Source of the DNA: Diatrype stigma
Lineage: Eukaryota; Ascomycota; Sordariomycetes; Xylariales; Diatrypaceae
DNA: 64,000 nt
NCBI GenBank assembly: GCA_022225965.2
Contig: JAKJXP020000102.1
Location: 1-64,000, forward strand
Direction: 5' to 3'
Part shown: one piece after another, positions 35,987 to 49,400 of the stretch
Numbering within the stretch: position 1 is the stretch's first letter
Layout of the letters: every line of letters starts with the position of its first letter
Program-made: the position numbers and the translations under genes
Notes under the pieces: generated by a model
Told to the model about the DNA's origin: nothing
What the model saw: only the letters and a program-made list of their open reading frames with translations
The model's database searches: none

Positions 35987-37873
35987 CACATCCCAGATTT
36001 AACCTTTCATGCGAGGTACTTCTCCAAATGCCCCACTCCCCCCGGCTCCCTCCCCACCTGCCCACCACTAAGAAGGCCCATACATACAGATATAGATTTC
36101 ATACATACATGTATGTTCGTTGGTATTATCGGTATCATCAAACCTCAATCAAACCTTAGGCGATATTCGCGGATGTTCATCTCAACGTCTCACCTTGCAA
36201 CAATTCTCCAGCAACACGCTCTCGTAAGCACCTTACTGCAACATAACCATTCGGCTCCCTGGCGAAATCCCAGCTATCAGGAATACTATTTCAAAGAAGA
36301 TATACGGTACCGCTTTACTCGTTTCCCCTTAGCTTCTTCCGCCACGTTCTATTCGGGGACCTTGTCTCGTCATCTCATTGCTAGCGACGGGCATCTTCTG
36401 TGGTGCTCGGAACCGGGCCTGGGCCATTGCAATGGATATACTGCGCGCTATTACGGCGGAGATTTACTTACCATCTAGATGTCGGTTACGCCTATGCTGT
36501 TGGTAACAGATAAGCAAGTATGCATTGGTTGATGTCCATCAGCGCCTCCTCCTGTGACATCTTCTGTCCTTTCAGTTTCCACTTCCACTGACCGTCACCG
36601 AGACATGTGTGATAACGGTGACTGTTTGGTTCGACGCCTCGAAAAGACGTTGCCGTTGCAAGCAACGTCCGCGGTCACCTAACAGTTTGCTGTGTCAGCC
36701 CTGGCCCTCCAAGTCGTCGAGGCGGCGCATGCGGCGTCGGATGGCGTTGACGGCCCGCACCATGGTCGGTCCCGCCGACATGGGGTATCATTGAAGAATA
36801 ACCTGGAGGTTTATCTTCATTGCACCTGGTTCTGACTAAACCCATGCTCCTCTGGTACCTTGCAATCTCCGTTTGGGAGGCGAAGTTGCCCCTATTAGAG
36901 ATCACGCTTCTGGTATATGCTCATAACTCGTCAATCCTCCTCCTGTATACACCATCACACCCAAATTGCGTGTTGTTTGTAATCTCGATTCAGTCGTCAG
37001 AGTGAGGCAGCACTAACATTTCCATGCACCTATAGCTAGGATGGAATAACACGCGGTGTCGTCTCGTAGTTCCCAGAGCAATTATCTTCATCCCGCCAAC
37101 ATGACTATCCAGTGTAACGCTAAGCCTTCACAGTCGTACTGATGCTCGTATATTCCTAGGCAACTCACTGATACTGTCACGTGGGATTCTTAACTGAGTA
37201 GGAACGCCGGTTTGTTACACGTTGAAGGGGCATCTACTAGGCAATTCCGGACTACCTGACCATTGTTGCTACGCTCCTTTCTGCACCTCGTTGATGCCGA
37301 AAGCATCTATCCTTATACATACGAAACCAGCAAAGGCATGCGAGATACTGCCGCACCGCCGCCATATTCGCCCCAAGTGGCTGCTATGAGGTCCAGAAGA
37401 GGAAGTACCTGGTGGACCCCCACACATCAACTCTTGCCTAATTCTGTTCGGTCCTCATGTACCCATGGGGCTATAGATAGGATCCCTCCGTAGGGCTGAA
37501 AACAGTGCCTCACGCTTACCGAACTACATCAAAATCAGAGTAACATCACTTTAAGGCACCAGTCTTCATCTTCTCCCTTGTCAACATCAACCTCTATATA
37601 ACCTGTCTCTCCTCGATGAATACCGAGTTGTTATGTCCAGCATCATCCATCCACCATCGACATCTTCACGCAGTCCTCTCTACCCCCCTACCACGAGAGA
37701 TCAGCATCATACAAACTCAAGAGTCAGGAGCATTCTCAGTAAGTCGCCTTCGCTATATCACCAAGGGTGGTGTACACGGACAAGGTTTCACTAACAAGGT
37801 GGCTACAGAGAAGACGATACCTCACTAGAATATATCATCTGTCTATCAGACCTCCAAGCACATTTCATCCAAG

Positions 37874-37990
37874 ATGCCTGAATCTGGAAGCGAGCAGCCT
37901 ACTACCCCAGACACTGGCTCTAGCCAGGGAGGCTCCGGCGAGACTGGGCCCACCTATGGCAGAGGCAAAAGCCGGAGCGGCTACAATTAA
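37874..37990 (+). CDS. Putative 38-aa Ser/Gly-rich protein
   Basis: The frame starts MPESGSEQPTTPDTGSSQGG and ends with a basic GRGKSRSGYN tail; Gly and Ser are the most common residues. The upstream 260 bp look like a transcript leader: a TATATAA at 37594-37600, a pyrimidine-rich stretch, and a GTAAGT donor at 37739 with several AG acceptors before the ATG, suggesting a spliced 5' leader. Codon use is GC3-rich compared with flanks. Small Gly/Ser-rich stress or conidiation proteins exist in fungi, but I cannot name a family. A frame this short could be chance. Confidence 0.4.
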   Translation: MPESGSEQPTTPDTGSSQGGSGETGPTYGRGKSRSGYN

Positions 37991-40650
37991 GCTCGACGCT
38001 TAGACTTGGGAACAGGATCGGAAAAGGGTTAGGATACCCATTGGAGTTGGAGGATATCTGTCTGCGATGTGTTCTCTTTTCTCATCTTCTCGACACTCGT
38101 TTACCCCCACCCCTTTCACACCGACCCTGTCTTAGGGTCTTTTTACCACCTGTTGTATTATTACGGTTTATGCCCGTGTAAGATGGTTACGTGTAAGATG
38201 GGAACGCAACGGGAGTTTGGGATTAGAACTTGGTTTTAGTGCTAGAGCTTGTTCTTGGGACCTCGGAAGTCTTTTGCTTCTTGGCTATGATCGGTTTCAA
38301 CGGCGGTACAGGCCATCTTGGCTTCTTTGAGCTTCAGTTCTTCAATGTCATTATCCCATTCCACCTACCTTTTGATGTCGCATACGTTTACCATATCCCC
38401 TTGACTAACTTCCGGGCTATTGCTCAGTAGGTATCCGCGACATCCGCGCGGGACGGACCAGGTAAGTTTGGTGCGCATGGTCCATTCCATCGCGAAGCTA
38501 TTTCTAGATGATATATATATGATATGTAATCCACAATCTCAAGCTGGTTTTGGGATTCGAATGGCCCCGCTTACTAAGGTATAATACGTATTTAGAGACT
38601 GAGGGCCCTGGTCCCGTTCCTGTCCCGCCCCCGGTCGGGGCACTAAGCTCCCCAAGTACCCAACACCCGAGCGAAGGAAGTGGCTAAGCACATCGCCGTA
38701 GGACTGCTGCTCCAGGCGTGCCGAAGCTATCGTTAGCGAATGTTTAATGATCCTGTTTTCTAGTCGAATCGCCAAGATTGGAGTGAGCAAAGCGAAGGAA
38801 GCGGCTTCCTGCGGTTCCCCCGTTGATGATGATCGTTCGGGTCCTTATTGTCGCTCTTACATCCATTCCGCCCATCGGTGATGTTCCGACACACTATAGT
38901 TATCTGCTGGATACATGACCGCTCTGCTGGTAACCGGGACATTCTCATGTTGGTAAAAATAGGGAACGGGAATAAAATTCGGCAGCGAAGGAAAGACGAT
39001 ACAGTTAGCGGCCCACTTTCTCTTTCGCCTTGCTCGCCCCCCTGCTGAGCTTGTTACCCATTTCGCTAAGGAGCCGGGCTCGCGCTTAATTATGGATATA
39101 TTCGGGATCTAGAAGCCAGAGTGTGGAAGTAGATGGTTCAAGAGGCTGGTTGTCTCACAGTTAGTAAAGGAACCCTTCTCCCTCTTCTGGCGACGACTTG
39201 CAGAGCCATGTAACATTCCCGTTCCTAGAACTATAATTAGACCTTCTAGAAACAGCGGGAGAAGAAGAAACTAGCGTTTCTTCACTTGACTTCGCAACGA
39301 AAGTGACGTTGTGATGCAACGATTAAAAGATGACGACCTTTGAAGAGCGATCGACCATATGACGACGAAGACGATGCCGCCGCTAATGCATGTAGTTAAA
39401 CTCGAGTACCTAGGTAGGTACTTGTATCGGGTCGGCGCCTCTTTTGCGCAGGCGCGATCGCGGCTCAAACGTCCGCATCTGGGAGGTGATACACATCTGG
39501 CCAAGCGGTTCCGACCGCACTCGGCTACCAGGTGGTAGGTATTGTAGCCAGCCAGCCCCACGCGGTCGGGTCGGTAGGTAGGTAAGTAGGTAAAGATGAG
39601 TTGAGGGAGAAAGAAACGTCAACCGGAAAACACCGACCGACTATACCACCTTACATCACCTGTATTCCCTTTTTTCCTCACCACAACCCTCCTTTCTTCT
39701 GCATATCTACCATAGCTACCTACCCTTAGAGCTACCGTAGCGTGGGGGCGAGGAAGAAGAAGGGGAAGAGGGGCTTCCAATTTGGGATTTCTGGTAGCGT
39801 CCCAAAATCGGCCAAAGCGGGCGAGCGAGATTCCGAACCGAGTAAGGGAGGGGAGGGGGGAAGAAGAGTAAAGAAGAAGAGCACACCCAGAAGCGGATAG
39901 GTCTTCAATGATACCTACCCGATGGGACGTGACGTGCTGAAACGATGTTGGTCGCCCCGACTTATCGGATCATGCCTTCTTCGTTGATTCGTTCATCCGC
40001 GCGGGCGCGGCTTACTACATACCAGGTATAATGTCTGCCCTCCCTCCCACATACCTTCAGATCGGTCAATGATGGTTGATGGGAAAGGGGGGAGGTGAGG
40101 TGTAAGGTGAGGGACAAGCACTCAAGAAGATAAAGATACTCCCTCCCCTCGTCCATGCAGCAGCGCTGCGCAATCGCGGCGGTGTCGTGCCGTCCATCTG
40201 CTTTGCCGCAGAGCGGGACGGATTCGGGATCTCGGAGGGGGTGAGAAACGAAGATGGCTCCAGCCTCCCGTTAGAAGTTTACCGAATTGACTAGGTAGCC
40301 AACTGCTGACGGCCCACCAGACGGATGCCTGCTGCTGCTGTTGGCCAGCCCTTGCCAGGCAGGAGGGTGGACAGAGCGACAGCTTTCGGCAGTTTGACGT
40401 CTTGGGATTCTGGTCGCTTCCTCTCCCCGCGGAGGGGCTCCCGCGGTTTTGGTAGCCGGTAACGGGAACTTCCAGAGTAAGGAGCAGCTATGTATGTGCA
40501 AGGTGTCCCAGCCGGTTGGGCTGTGGTCGGTGCATTACGAAATGTAGTAATTAAGTGTGTTAGGGTTTCGATTAGACGGTATGCGTCTCTATCATGTCGA
40601 ATCTGCGTAGGTTGGTTGGCTGCAACGGACAGCTTCTCTGAGTATGGGTA
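37991..40650. other. Intergenic region
   Basis: No gene seen. Contains polypyrimidine and AG-rich stretches (39650-39900) and several TAGGTAGG-type strings. Open frames are all under 100 codons without domains. Confidence 0.45.
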
Positions 40651-41395
40651 GCCACAGTGATCACTGTTTCAGAACACATTTCGACCTGTTTTTTTAATAG
40701 GCATACCCTAGCGGCCTGGAGCAAAATTAGCCTACTAATTGCATTATATGCATTAAGCATTACTGATAACTGCATTATATGCACTAAGCCTTTTTAATGA
40801 TACCACTTATTTGCATATAATCATTTAGCTTAACGGAATTGCTTACGTAATCAAGTCTTTTAAAGCCGCTGTATCTAAGTATTTACAGCTATAGCAACGC
40901 AATTGCAGCTTTATAAAGTTGCAGCGCATTAGCAGTTGCAGCGCTGTAGCAGTTATAGCGTAAGCAGTTATAGCGCTATAGCAATTACAGCGCTGTAGCA
41001 GTTATAGCGTAGGCAGTTGCAGCGCAGGAGCCCTGGAGCCCTGGAGCCCTGGAGCCCTGGAGCCCTGGAGCCCTGGAGCCCTGGAGCAATAGCGCTAAAG
41101 TAGCAATAGCGTTACGTAATGTAATCATGTATTATACAGCCAATATATTTAGCTAAAGTACTTACCGTACCTTTTAGACGCTATTTGGAAATGAAATAAT
41201 ATACATACAGCTAGATGTAACCGTAATTATATAAGCAATTGCATTAACGTTATATTTGCGGTTTAATAAGTGCCAAGTAGCTAGCGTTATGGATAAACAC
41301 CTAGCGGCACGGTTAATTGCATAATATCTGGCTTTAGCCACGGAGGGGTGAACCTATAGGGTCGAAATGTGTTCTGAAACAGTGATCACTGTGGC
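40651..41395. mobile_element. MITE-like element with 36-bp perfect inverted ends
   Basis: The sequence 40651-40686 is repeated exactly inverted at 41360-41395 (36 of 36). Each end holds the 14-nt palindrome ACAGTGATCACTGT followed by TTCAGAACACATTTCGACC. The 745-bp interior has no open frame and consists of AT-rich sequence plus internal repeats: TGCATTATATGCA-like units, about six 15-17-bp units of the GCAGTTRYAGCG type (40930-41025) and seven copies of GGAGCCCT. This is the structure of a non-autonomous DNA transposon. The superfamily is unclear, and no certain target duplication was found; similarity between the flanks continues imperfectly for about 14 bp beyond the perfect repeat. Confidence 0.75.
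41027..41082. repeat. GGAGCCCT x7 tandem array
   Basis: Seven perfect 8-nt copies, followed by GGAGCAAT. It lies inside the MITE-like element and is much more GC-rich than its surroundings. Confidence 0.9.
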
Positions 41396-42968
41396 CGACC
41401 GTATCTGAGGGCGGGGGGGAGGTGCTACGGTCAAGTGTTTTGGACAGTCTGGTTGATCCTATTAGTCCTAGTACTCGAGTTGCGATGCGATAATGCATGC
41501 GAAAGGCACGCGGAGACCCCCATTCCCAGGTCAAATATTGAACCTGTCGAGAAGATTGCCATAGGGGCAGTAACTAATTATTACTTCGAGTATGAAGAGA
41601 TGGTAGTGGCGTAATCCATATGACACAGAATAGGGAAGACAGCAACATGAGCTATTTAGCTTTGAATGCCGCCCTTTATTCCGGTCCGTGCGGAAAGAGT
41701 AGTAATTTCTGAAGATTTATAGCTGTTTCTATCCAGTCGCAGCGTCTAGTGACTATCCATGACTTAAGTCATATCACCAAAAGACATATTCCTTTAAAAA
41801 GTGACCGCCTGACGTCGAGCTTACCTGATCTCTTGCCATTCTTGAAAATAAGAAACTTGAGGTAGTCAGCACCGTGCCGCACCGTCAAGATGTCCAATTC
41901 GGGATTTACCGACAAGATGACCAGAGGTGTACCGGTACCCGTGGCCATAACAACTATCAGCGGTAGTAGACACACAAGACAGTGATCTAGGACATGACAG
42001 AGCCGAGTGCAAAAGGCTCAAGTACGAATACGATAACTCAAGGTTGGGGGCAACAACCCTTGGCGGATAGGTACTTCAGGAGATAAGGTATCCAGCGAGC
42101 ACGGGGGTCCCAGCATAGCGGGTGATGGTGTAAAGTAAGGGGGGCATTTCGCCGCGCTGTGTTTTGAGAAGTGGGCTTAGATGGACCGCTGCGGCCTCGA
42201 TATACAACCGTTGACATCCGATGTAGATGACTGGCTCACATATCATTCCCATCGTCGTTGTTGGTATCGGCCAAAAGCTTACAGGATGGGTCTAGTTCGG
42301 TAGGTAGGAAACGTTGGGAGATATACCTGCTGTGCACCTAAATGGAGGGAATTGTAGCAAGAAAAGGCGATTATTATTATCCTCTAACAAGGAGATCCAA
42401 GAAAGAGGATCGGCTAACACTTCCCTATTTCCCCCTTTCAAGCAAAAGCACTTAACTAGGTAGGTTTCGAGCCGTGAGAAGCCAGTGGTAAGGACAGCAG
42501 ATTTCTTCGTCTCCTATTCATCTATCCACTAGTTTAACCATCTGCATCGCAATGTCGTACCAGTGACATTGACAAAAAGCGAACGAATACTTTTCAGTGA
42601 AAAGACTTGAAAAACGAGCGTGGTGAAGAGGAGAGAAGATAGGAAGTACGAGGAAAGGGTGCCATGTACAGATAACTAGATGTTCATCTCGCCAGGACAT
42701 TGGGCTAGGTACTGAGGGCACGATCGGCATAGTTCTGATGAGGGGGGTGACTGTGTCCCACCTTGCTTGTCTAGGGAAATTAAAGATTCTCCCTGAAGGC
42801 GACAGTAGACCATAAATAGATAAAACCGTGTAGAAATATGGGTTTGTGAAAGTGAAGCGGCATGTCTACATCCGTATCCACGAAGAAAACAGACGAAGTA
42901 GACTCGTATCATCTTCGCTTTTCCTGCCTACTTGGACATACAGCAGCGTTCATCTATCCCATCCCGCC
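41396..42968. other. Intergenic region with one weak exon candidate
   Basis: On the minus strand a frame from 41975 starts MCLLPLIVVMATGTG and reaches a good GTAAGC donor at about 41825 after some 50 residues (VRHGADYLKFLIFKNGKRSG). It could be the first exon of a small protein, but no following exon is convincing. Nothing else recognised. Confidence 0.35.
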
Positions 42969-43784
42969 TTACCGGCGGAAGGGGCAGTGGGTGCGGCAGC
43001 TGGGGCAGTGGTACGTGGACTCTTCATGGATGGCGCTGCAGTCACAGACCCAGACCTTGGGGCCCTTCATAGGGACAATCTGCTCGCGGGGCTGATAAAT
43101 GCCGGATCCGGCGCCGCAGGGGATACAGAAGCGGCGCATGTCGACGGGCACCCGGACGGGCCCTCGGGGCGGTAGTCTCAGGGCCTCAAACTGCGTCGGC
43201 GGCAGTACCTGGTAGCATTTGAAACAACCATAATTGTTCGTCTTCTCCCTTTCCTGCCCTTGTCCCTGGGCGTTGTTGTCATCATCGTCATCTTCACCAC
43301 CACCACCACCACGTGTTCTATTACGTCCACTACCGCCGCCGCTTCTTCCGCTTCTGCGCCCACCGTTGCTCCATTGCTGATGTTGAGGGAACTCTGACTC
43401 CGCGCGCAGCACAAACGAGATCTTGGTCTCTTCCGGTGCCAGCGTCGGTTTGACCTTCTTCCAGAGGATCGGGCTGCTCCGTTGTAGCGCGAAAAGCGTC
43501 TCGTAAGGGGTATAGGAGCTGATAATGTCCCAGACATAACCAGGTAGTCCTTCAAGGGGTGCAGGTATTCGTTCCCCTAATGGTGATTGTGATGGTGGCT
43601 GTGGCACCGGGTAACAACCTGGAAGAACATTTTCTTGTGACTGTGGAAGCGGGATAAGAGTGGACGCCGATGTCGTTGTTACGGCATTGTGCCGCTTATT
43701 ATAGCGGTGACGTTCCCTTATGTGTCTAGAGCGGGAGCGTTTCTCGCAATCGGACGTGGTTGATTTTAGGTCCTCGATAGCCAT
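42969..43784 (-). CDS. F-box-like protein with cysteine-rich C-terminus
   Basis: A single exon of 271 aa. Residues about 75-115 (PLEGLPGYVWDIISSY followed by a helical segment to LWKKVKPTL) fit an F-box-like fold, as found in many fungal hypothetical proteins that may act as SCF ubiquitin-ligase substrate adaptors. The middle is low complexity (Gly/Arg, then an Asp run). The C-terminal third has paired cysteines, CFKC, CIPC, CDC and CPSCRTHC, probably binding zinc ions. The N-terminus is basic (KRSRSRHIRERHR). Substrate unknown. ATG at 43782-43784 is the only start preserving the basic N-terminus. Confidence 0.65.
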   Translation of the reverse strand: MAIEDLKSTTSDCEKRSRSRHIRERHRYNKRHNAVTTTSASTLIPLPQSQENVLPGCYPVPQPPSQSPLGERIPAPLEGLPGYVWDIISSYTPYETLFALQRSSPILWKKVKPTLAPEETKISFVLRAESEFPQHQQWSNGGRRSGRSGGGSGRNRTRGGGGGEDDDDDNNAQGQGQEREKTNNYGCFKCYQVLPPTQFEALRLPPRGPVRVPVDMRRFCIPCGAGSGIYQPREQIVPMKGPKVWVCDCSAIHEESTYHCPSCRTHCPFRR

Positions 43785-46426
43785 TTTGCACGTGAAAGAT
43801 CTTAGTTAGCCGCGATGAAAAATGGCGGTCCTTTACAGACAGTGAGGAAATAGGGGATGAATATTGGGTGGACTTGAACGAAGGCATGAAATAGGTTATA
43901 TATATACTTTTCACCACAGACACATAGACGTCAGGCCAGCTATCGTTGTAGTCTAGAAACAGCCCCCCCTCCCGGGCTCACCTTCGGAGGTGTCTTTAGT
44001 CACATACCGAGGGAATGTTTCTGCAGCTATGTATCTCGAAGCAGCCAGCTGCGTCGTGCTTTCATGCATACGGCCACAGACGGCAATGCCAGGGTCGTAC
44101 ATCACCCTCAAGCCTCATCAACAAAGACATGCCTTGCGGCATCTGCTTGGATGAGACGCTAAATGTGTTATATGCTGGCCAATCTGCGATACATGCACCA
44201 ATGCATCGGGTATCGAGGCGGGATCCCACTGGCTCGCTTTAGCCTCTGCATGCGCCATTCCGTACATGCATTGAGCTAGGGTGCTTTGAGTTGAGATGCA
44301 GTGCTGTAGTCGAGTCCTACGTGTGTCCTTGCCTACATCATACGTGCTCTTGATATAGAGTCACGGCAACATCTGAACTGCTGTCATACATCGCTACCAT
44401 AGAGCCGGGTCGGCTCCAGCTCTAGCCGCGAACGAATGACCAAATTCAGCTCAAGTGACTCGACCTTAACGCGGGAGCCAGGAGCCGGCAGCAAGTAGCG
44501 GGTCACAACAGTATGTGAGCGCCATGCACAGGAAGACAGGGTAACAGTAGGGCGAGATCGTATTTGATAGGGAGTACAGAGATTGGTGTGCTCTATTGGA
44601 ATTGGCTCGAGCCAACTTCAACGAAAACCTTGATGGTGTTGACCTTCGCTTCGTTCTCGGGTCACAATTTTCATGGATCCCATGGTTATAGGCTAGGTGT
44701 GGTATGCGGGAAGCTTATGCCTTCACTCTGGGAGCTATGATTCACTACTATAAAAGGCTGGGGATGAATCCTATCCGGGTCGCTGGGAACGAATCAGGAG
44801 TCGTAGTGAGCCGAATGGGTGGTTTGTGAGGGTTCGAAGGGCGTCGGTCCCGCTCCGCTTGTCAATGAAGCCCCCGCCCAGGCATATTCTCAAGCCTGTA
44901 TCGAACCCGAAAAGGCAAGGACATTGCGTATGCCGGCGTATGCAGGTCGTTAGCGTCGATCGCTGGCGCTTAAGCTGTCACGACCTCCACGGGCACCACG
45001 ATACGTAGATGGTATGGTTGTTGTGCGTTTCTAGAGCCTAAAGGTGTAGCAATGAGGTACGCAGTTCCAGAACTACGGCAATGATAAGGCGTAACTAGTA
45101 CCTACCAACGAGCCAAACTGTCACGATCATGGTCGGGACGACGTTGCTTTCTAAATTGAGGAACGTCAGCAAAATGTGATATGTGATCCGATCTATCACT
45201 CATTGAGGAGTAACACACTTAGATGCTACACTGCCGTCGAGGTGGCGTACGTTCTCCTGCACAGCCCTAAAAGGGATCAATCATATATGTCGGTTCACCC
45301 CATGCCAAAATATGTTGTATTGGCTTGAGTGTTAGTTGGGAACCTTGAAAGTGCATGCATAAGGGCCAGTATCGTGAGCCAACCTCCTCAGAATACCCCC
45401 TCAGAATACCTAGCAGAGGAAAGAACTCAAGGAAAACCCCGAATTTCCAACAGGGCGGTATCCGAGCCACAATATCAGAACGTAATAAGGCCGAGAAGGG
45501 TCGTATTTTAGGCTTGAGAGCCCGCGCTGACTGGTGTGATTACTATGTAGAGGTGAGCAGCAAACCAACAACATAATGACTGGCTACGACGATACCACCT
45601 GCCAAGGTCAATGCCAATCACCTTCTATTATAGGTTGCAGGTGCAAAGTGCAGAGAGAACCTTGGAAGACGATGGTGTACGAAGTGGATTAACAGATTAA
45701 CTCGTAGGGGAGGTTTGGGAACTTCTGGACTAGGAGGTAGACTATGAAGTCTGGAAGTACAGGGACGGGAGTGTTGTGAAGTTATTAGAGGGTCCACGGG
45801 TGGCTGCTAACAATGGATCTAGGACATCAGGATATGGGCTTGGGGCTAAGCGCACTGACCATTCAACACCTTTCCCAGGTATGTATATACATACATACCA
45901 AAGCCCCGCCTGCCCGCTGCCGCCCCAAAAGCCGCCGACTCCTCCGAAACATTGACAGATCTCTCTGATTGCTCCTGTCAGGATCACGACATAGTACAGC
46001 ACGACAGATGCAGGTAGTTGGATGGATGGATATGAACCGGGTGATAAGGCAAAGATGCACGTACCGCCTTGGAGAATTACTTACATAATACAGGCAACAA
46101 GAACGGGAAACCAAAAATCTAGATCTCACCTCCGTATCTCCGTCTCCATAACTTATGGCATAACAAGTTTAACAACCCCTACTATGTAAGCCCTGCTAGG
46201 CTATTATAGGACAAGGCCTACGAGTTATCTGATCCTATGCGGTCCCATCCTAACGATGCAATCGCTCTTAAACCGTTGCCTAGACTTGACTCTGGTCTTC
46301 AGTCCCAAGATGCAACCTTACATCATTTCCTGAAATTACAACGCACATTCGCTTCCCAGCATGATGGCTGGCTGTATCCTACGACTCAATTGAGCCCCCT
46401 TTCCCTGGAAATTGATACCTCGGCAG
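43785..46426. other. Gene-poor region left of hAT element 2
   Basis: No recognised gene. A near-palindromic TATGTATATACATACATA lies at about 45880-45898. Open frames are short and without domain. Confidence 0.5.
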
Positions 46427-49400
46427 CAGCGATGGCAGCAATTAAATCAATTAAAGGATTTCGAGTTTTTTAACCAATATAATTATAATTAAAAAAGAAG
46501 CCTTTTTTCTGCGTTTTGAGGTTAATTAATACAATTAAGCCTTTAATTAAGTAAAAACCGGCCCGTACGTTAATCCGAATTTGCCGAAGGTTTGGCATTT
46601 ACTGCTACATTTTTAATCATTCTTTATAATTCTTTTAAATCGTTTTTAAATTAATGCTTTAAGTATTGGATAATTTTAAATAAGGAAATCTTAATATTAT
46701 TCCGTTACGAAATTATCGTTAACTTATATTAATTAAATATCTTTTTATATTTAACGGATATAAGAAGCGCCGAAAAAATGTTAATTACAAAGCGATTAAG
46801 CTTGGAAAAATTCTTTCGGTAATTCTTTTATTATTTAATTACATCCTTATTTAAAAAGATAAAGCCCGTTTTTTTTATCGTAAGAAAACGTTAAAGTTTA
46901 TCGTTATTTTTATTATCCGTAAATTCGAAAGCAATATTATCGAATAAGGCGCTAACGGAAAAAAGCTTTTTCTTTTTTTTCCGAAACCGGATTAAAGGCC
47001 CGAGAATAATCGTGATTTTATTGGCTTCCTTTGAAACGCCCGAATTAAAAGGTATATTTAAGCTGGCAGTTTTATCGAAATTCGCGTATTACTGTAACCA
47101 ATATTTAATAATCTTTTTTCGAATACTTTTAATTAAGCCGGTATTTAATATTTAAATATTCCTTAAATGCTTATCCGAATAAAAAATAATAAAGGCCCAA
47201 TATATAATTACTTTATTAAGGACTTTCCGATATTTTTATAGCTTTTTATATGTCCGCTTTAAGCCGATTCGGATTTCGTTATAATTATCCTTTTCGAAAA
47301 TTTCGGGATTTGCCCGATTAAGATAGGCATTTGTTTTTTTTTTACGGATATTTAATCGGATTATAACTTCGAAGCCGCATTCGGTAAGGATTTTTTTGCG
47401 TTTAAAGGTATATTAAAAGAGCGTTTAAAAATGTTAAAATATGCCGTATTAAAAGGTATTAATAAATTAAAAAGAATTTAATAAATCGTTTTGGTATATA
47501 CCGTATTAATAAGAATAATTATATAGCAACTAAAAAAAAAGGCATATATTATTTTTGTTTTTCTTTAATAACTTAAACCTATTTAGTTCTTACCGAAGGT
47601 TTTTTTTTTAATTCGTATAATAAAGGCATTATTATATTAATACTATTACGATTTCCTTTATGCTATAGCGTTATTTTTTCGAAAATACGAAGAATTTTTC
47701 GTATTATTTCGAGAATATATTATTTTTCGGAGTTAATTTCGTATTTCCAGGTTATTCGAAATTTTTTATTCGATATCCGCGCTTGGAAATAATGAAATCG
47801 ATTAATGGGTTTTTTGAAATTTAAGGAATTACGTATTTCATATAGCATTTCGTTTTATTTCGTATCGTTATAAACCTTAAAAAGGCAATTAAATTTATTT
47901 TCGTTATCGAAATCGTAAATGGGGATATACAGAATAGGATGCTCGAATTTATCGGTTTTATCGTCGGCATTTTCAAAAAATTCGTCGACGGTTTCTTTAA
48001 CGATCTCGCAATCAACGGCTTTTTTTCTAGCCTTAAAAGCCCGTATCTTTCGCCGAAAAGCATCGCGCCGCGGGGCATTTTATCGTATGAAATTATTAAT
48101 TTTATAAGCTTTGCCGACGGAATTAATAATAATCGTTTTAGCATTATTATTATCCTTTTTTATAAAAATAAAGGCAATAGTTATAATATTAATAATGTAT
48201 TTTTAATAATATAAACGCCGCGTAATTATTATTCGTTAAGCCTTATGTTTAATAAAAGGAAATATCGGCGATATAAAAAATAAAAATATTTCGAATATAA
48301 AACGAAAGGCTTTATTATTAATTGGGAATATTTTATTAATGGCTATTCCATATAATTTAAATGGGAAATTTATTTTTTGCGTTATTTAAAATAAAAAATC
48401 CGAAACGATAGTTAATGCTATATAAATCCAATATATTTTAAAAATAAAACAACATGTTTTTTGCAATATAATTACCCGCCATTTGCCGTATTGCAATAAG
48501 CGGCATTTAAAATTTCCATCGTCGGTTTATAAAGTAAGCAATTATTTCGAATATTTTTTTTTTACTTAGGGACTTTTATATATTAAACGAAAAATGGATT
48601 TTCGAAAGGGCATCGTTACGAAGCTGCTATATAATGGCGATACGGGCGGATTAAAAAAGCTTTTCTAATTAAGCGACGATGGTATAATAAAAGTTATAAA
48701 GAATTTTATTTACAAGAATACGGTTAAAAAAAACCAGTAATTCCTAAAATTAATTTTAAACGCAAATAATTAAAAAATGTTATATACCGTAATTACTTTT
48801 AATAACCGCTATTTGTAATTATTTATCGTATTTTATACGGATTGCCGTTAAATATAATCTTTAATTTATTAATAAATTAAAGGAACGAACGTATTTTTTT
48901 AACTATTAAGCGGATTATTAAGCGTATTTTCCGTTTAATTAGTAATAATAACGCAATAATACTTCGTAAAATGGTATTTAAAATTATTAATTGCTTAAGT
49001 TTTATATTTCCTAATAAGGCTTTTTTAATTATAACGATAATAATATTACCATTTATTACCGAAACGAATATTACGAGTATCGTTTTCGTTTTCGACGTTA
49101 AGGATTTTAACGATATATTTATTATATTCCAAAATGCCGGATTTCGTATTCGATTCGAATTACGAATGGGCGATATATTTAGCATCGCTAATTTTTATGC
49201 GAAAAAGCTTTTTTACGTTAGTATTAGGCTTTATAAAAACGGTTTTTTCGAGAAACTATTAATTAAAAAAAACCCTTAAGGCATAAAAAAAGGCAACGCT
49301 TTAACGTAGCTAAAAAAACGAATTAAATATTATAAGTATATAACAAAAATAACTTATTAAATTAATAAAAATAAAAGCGGTTTAGGATAATAAATTATTA

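Larger units (their letters stand above)
31564..37873. other. Long gene-poor region
   Basis: No recognised gene in 6.3 kb. It contains a weak coding candidate at 34243-34524 (-) and a second stretch with coding-like composition at 34703-34963 (+) ending in a Cys-rich tail. At 36565-36680 (+) a frame reads Pro/Thr/Ser-rich (VTSSVLSVSTST) and could be an exon of a wall protein, but no start or partner exon was found. Many short TAGGTAGG-like strings are scattered here. Confidence 0.45.

Noticed and set aside
47821..48144. 107-codon frame in hAT element 2 as a possible transposase
   Set aside because: Frames are open on both strands because of RIP-type base bias and no transposase motif is readable.
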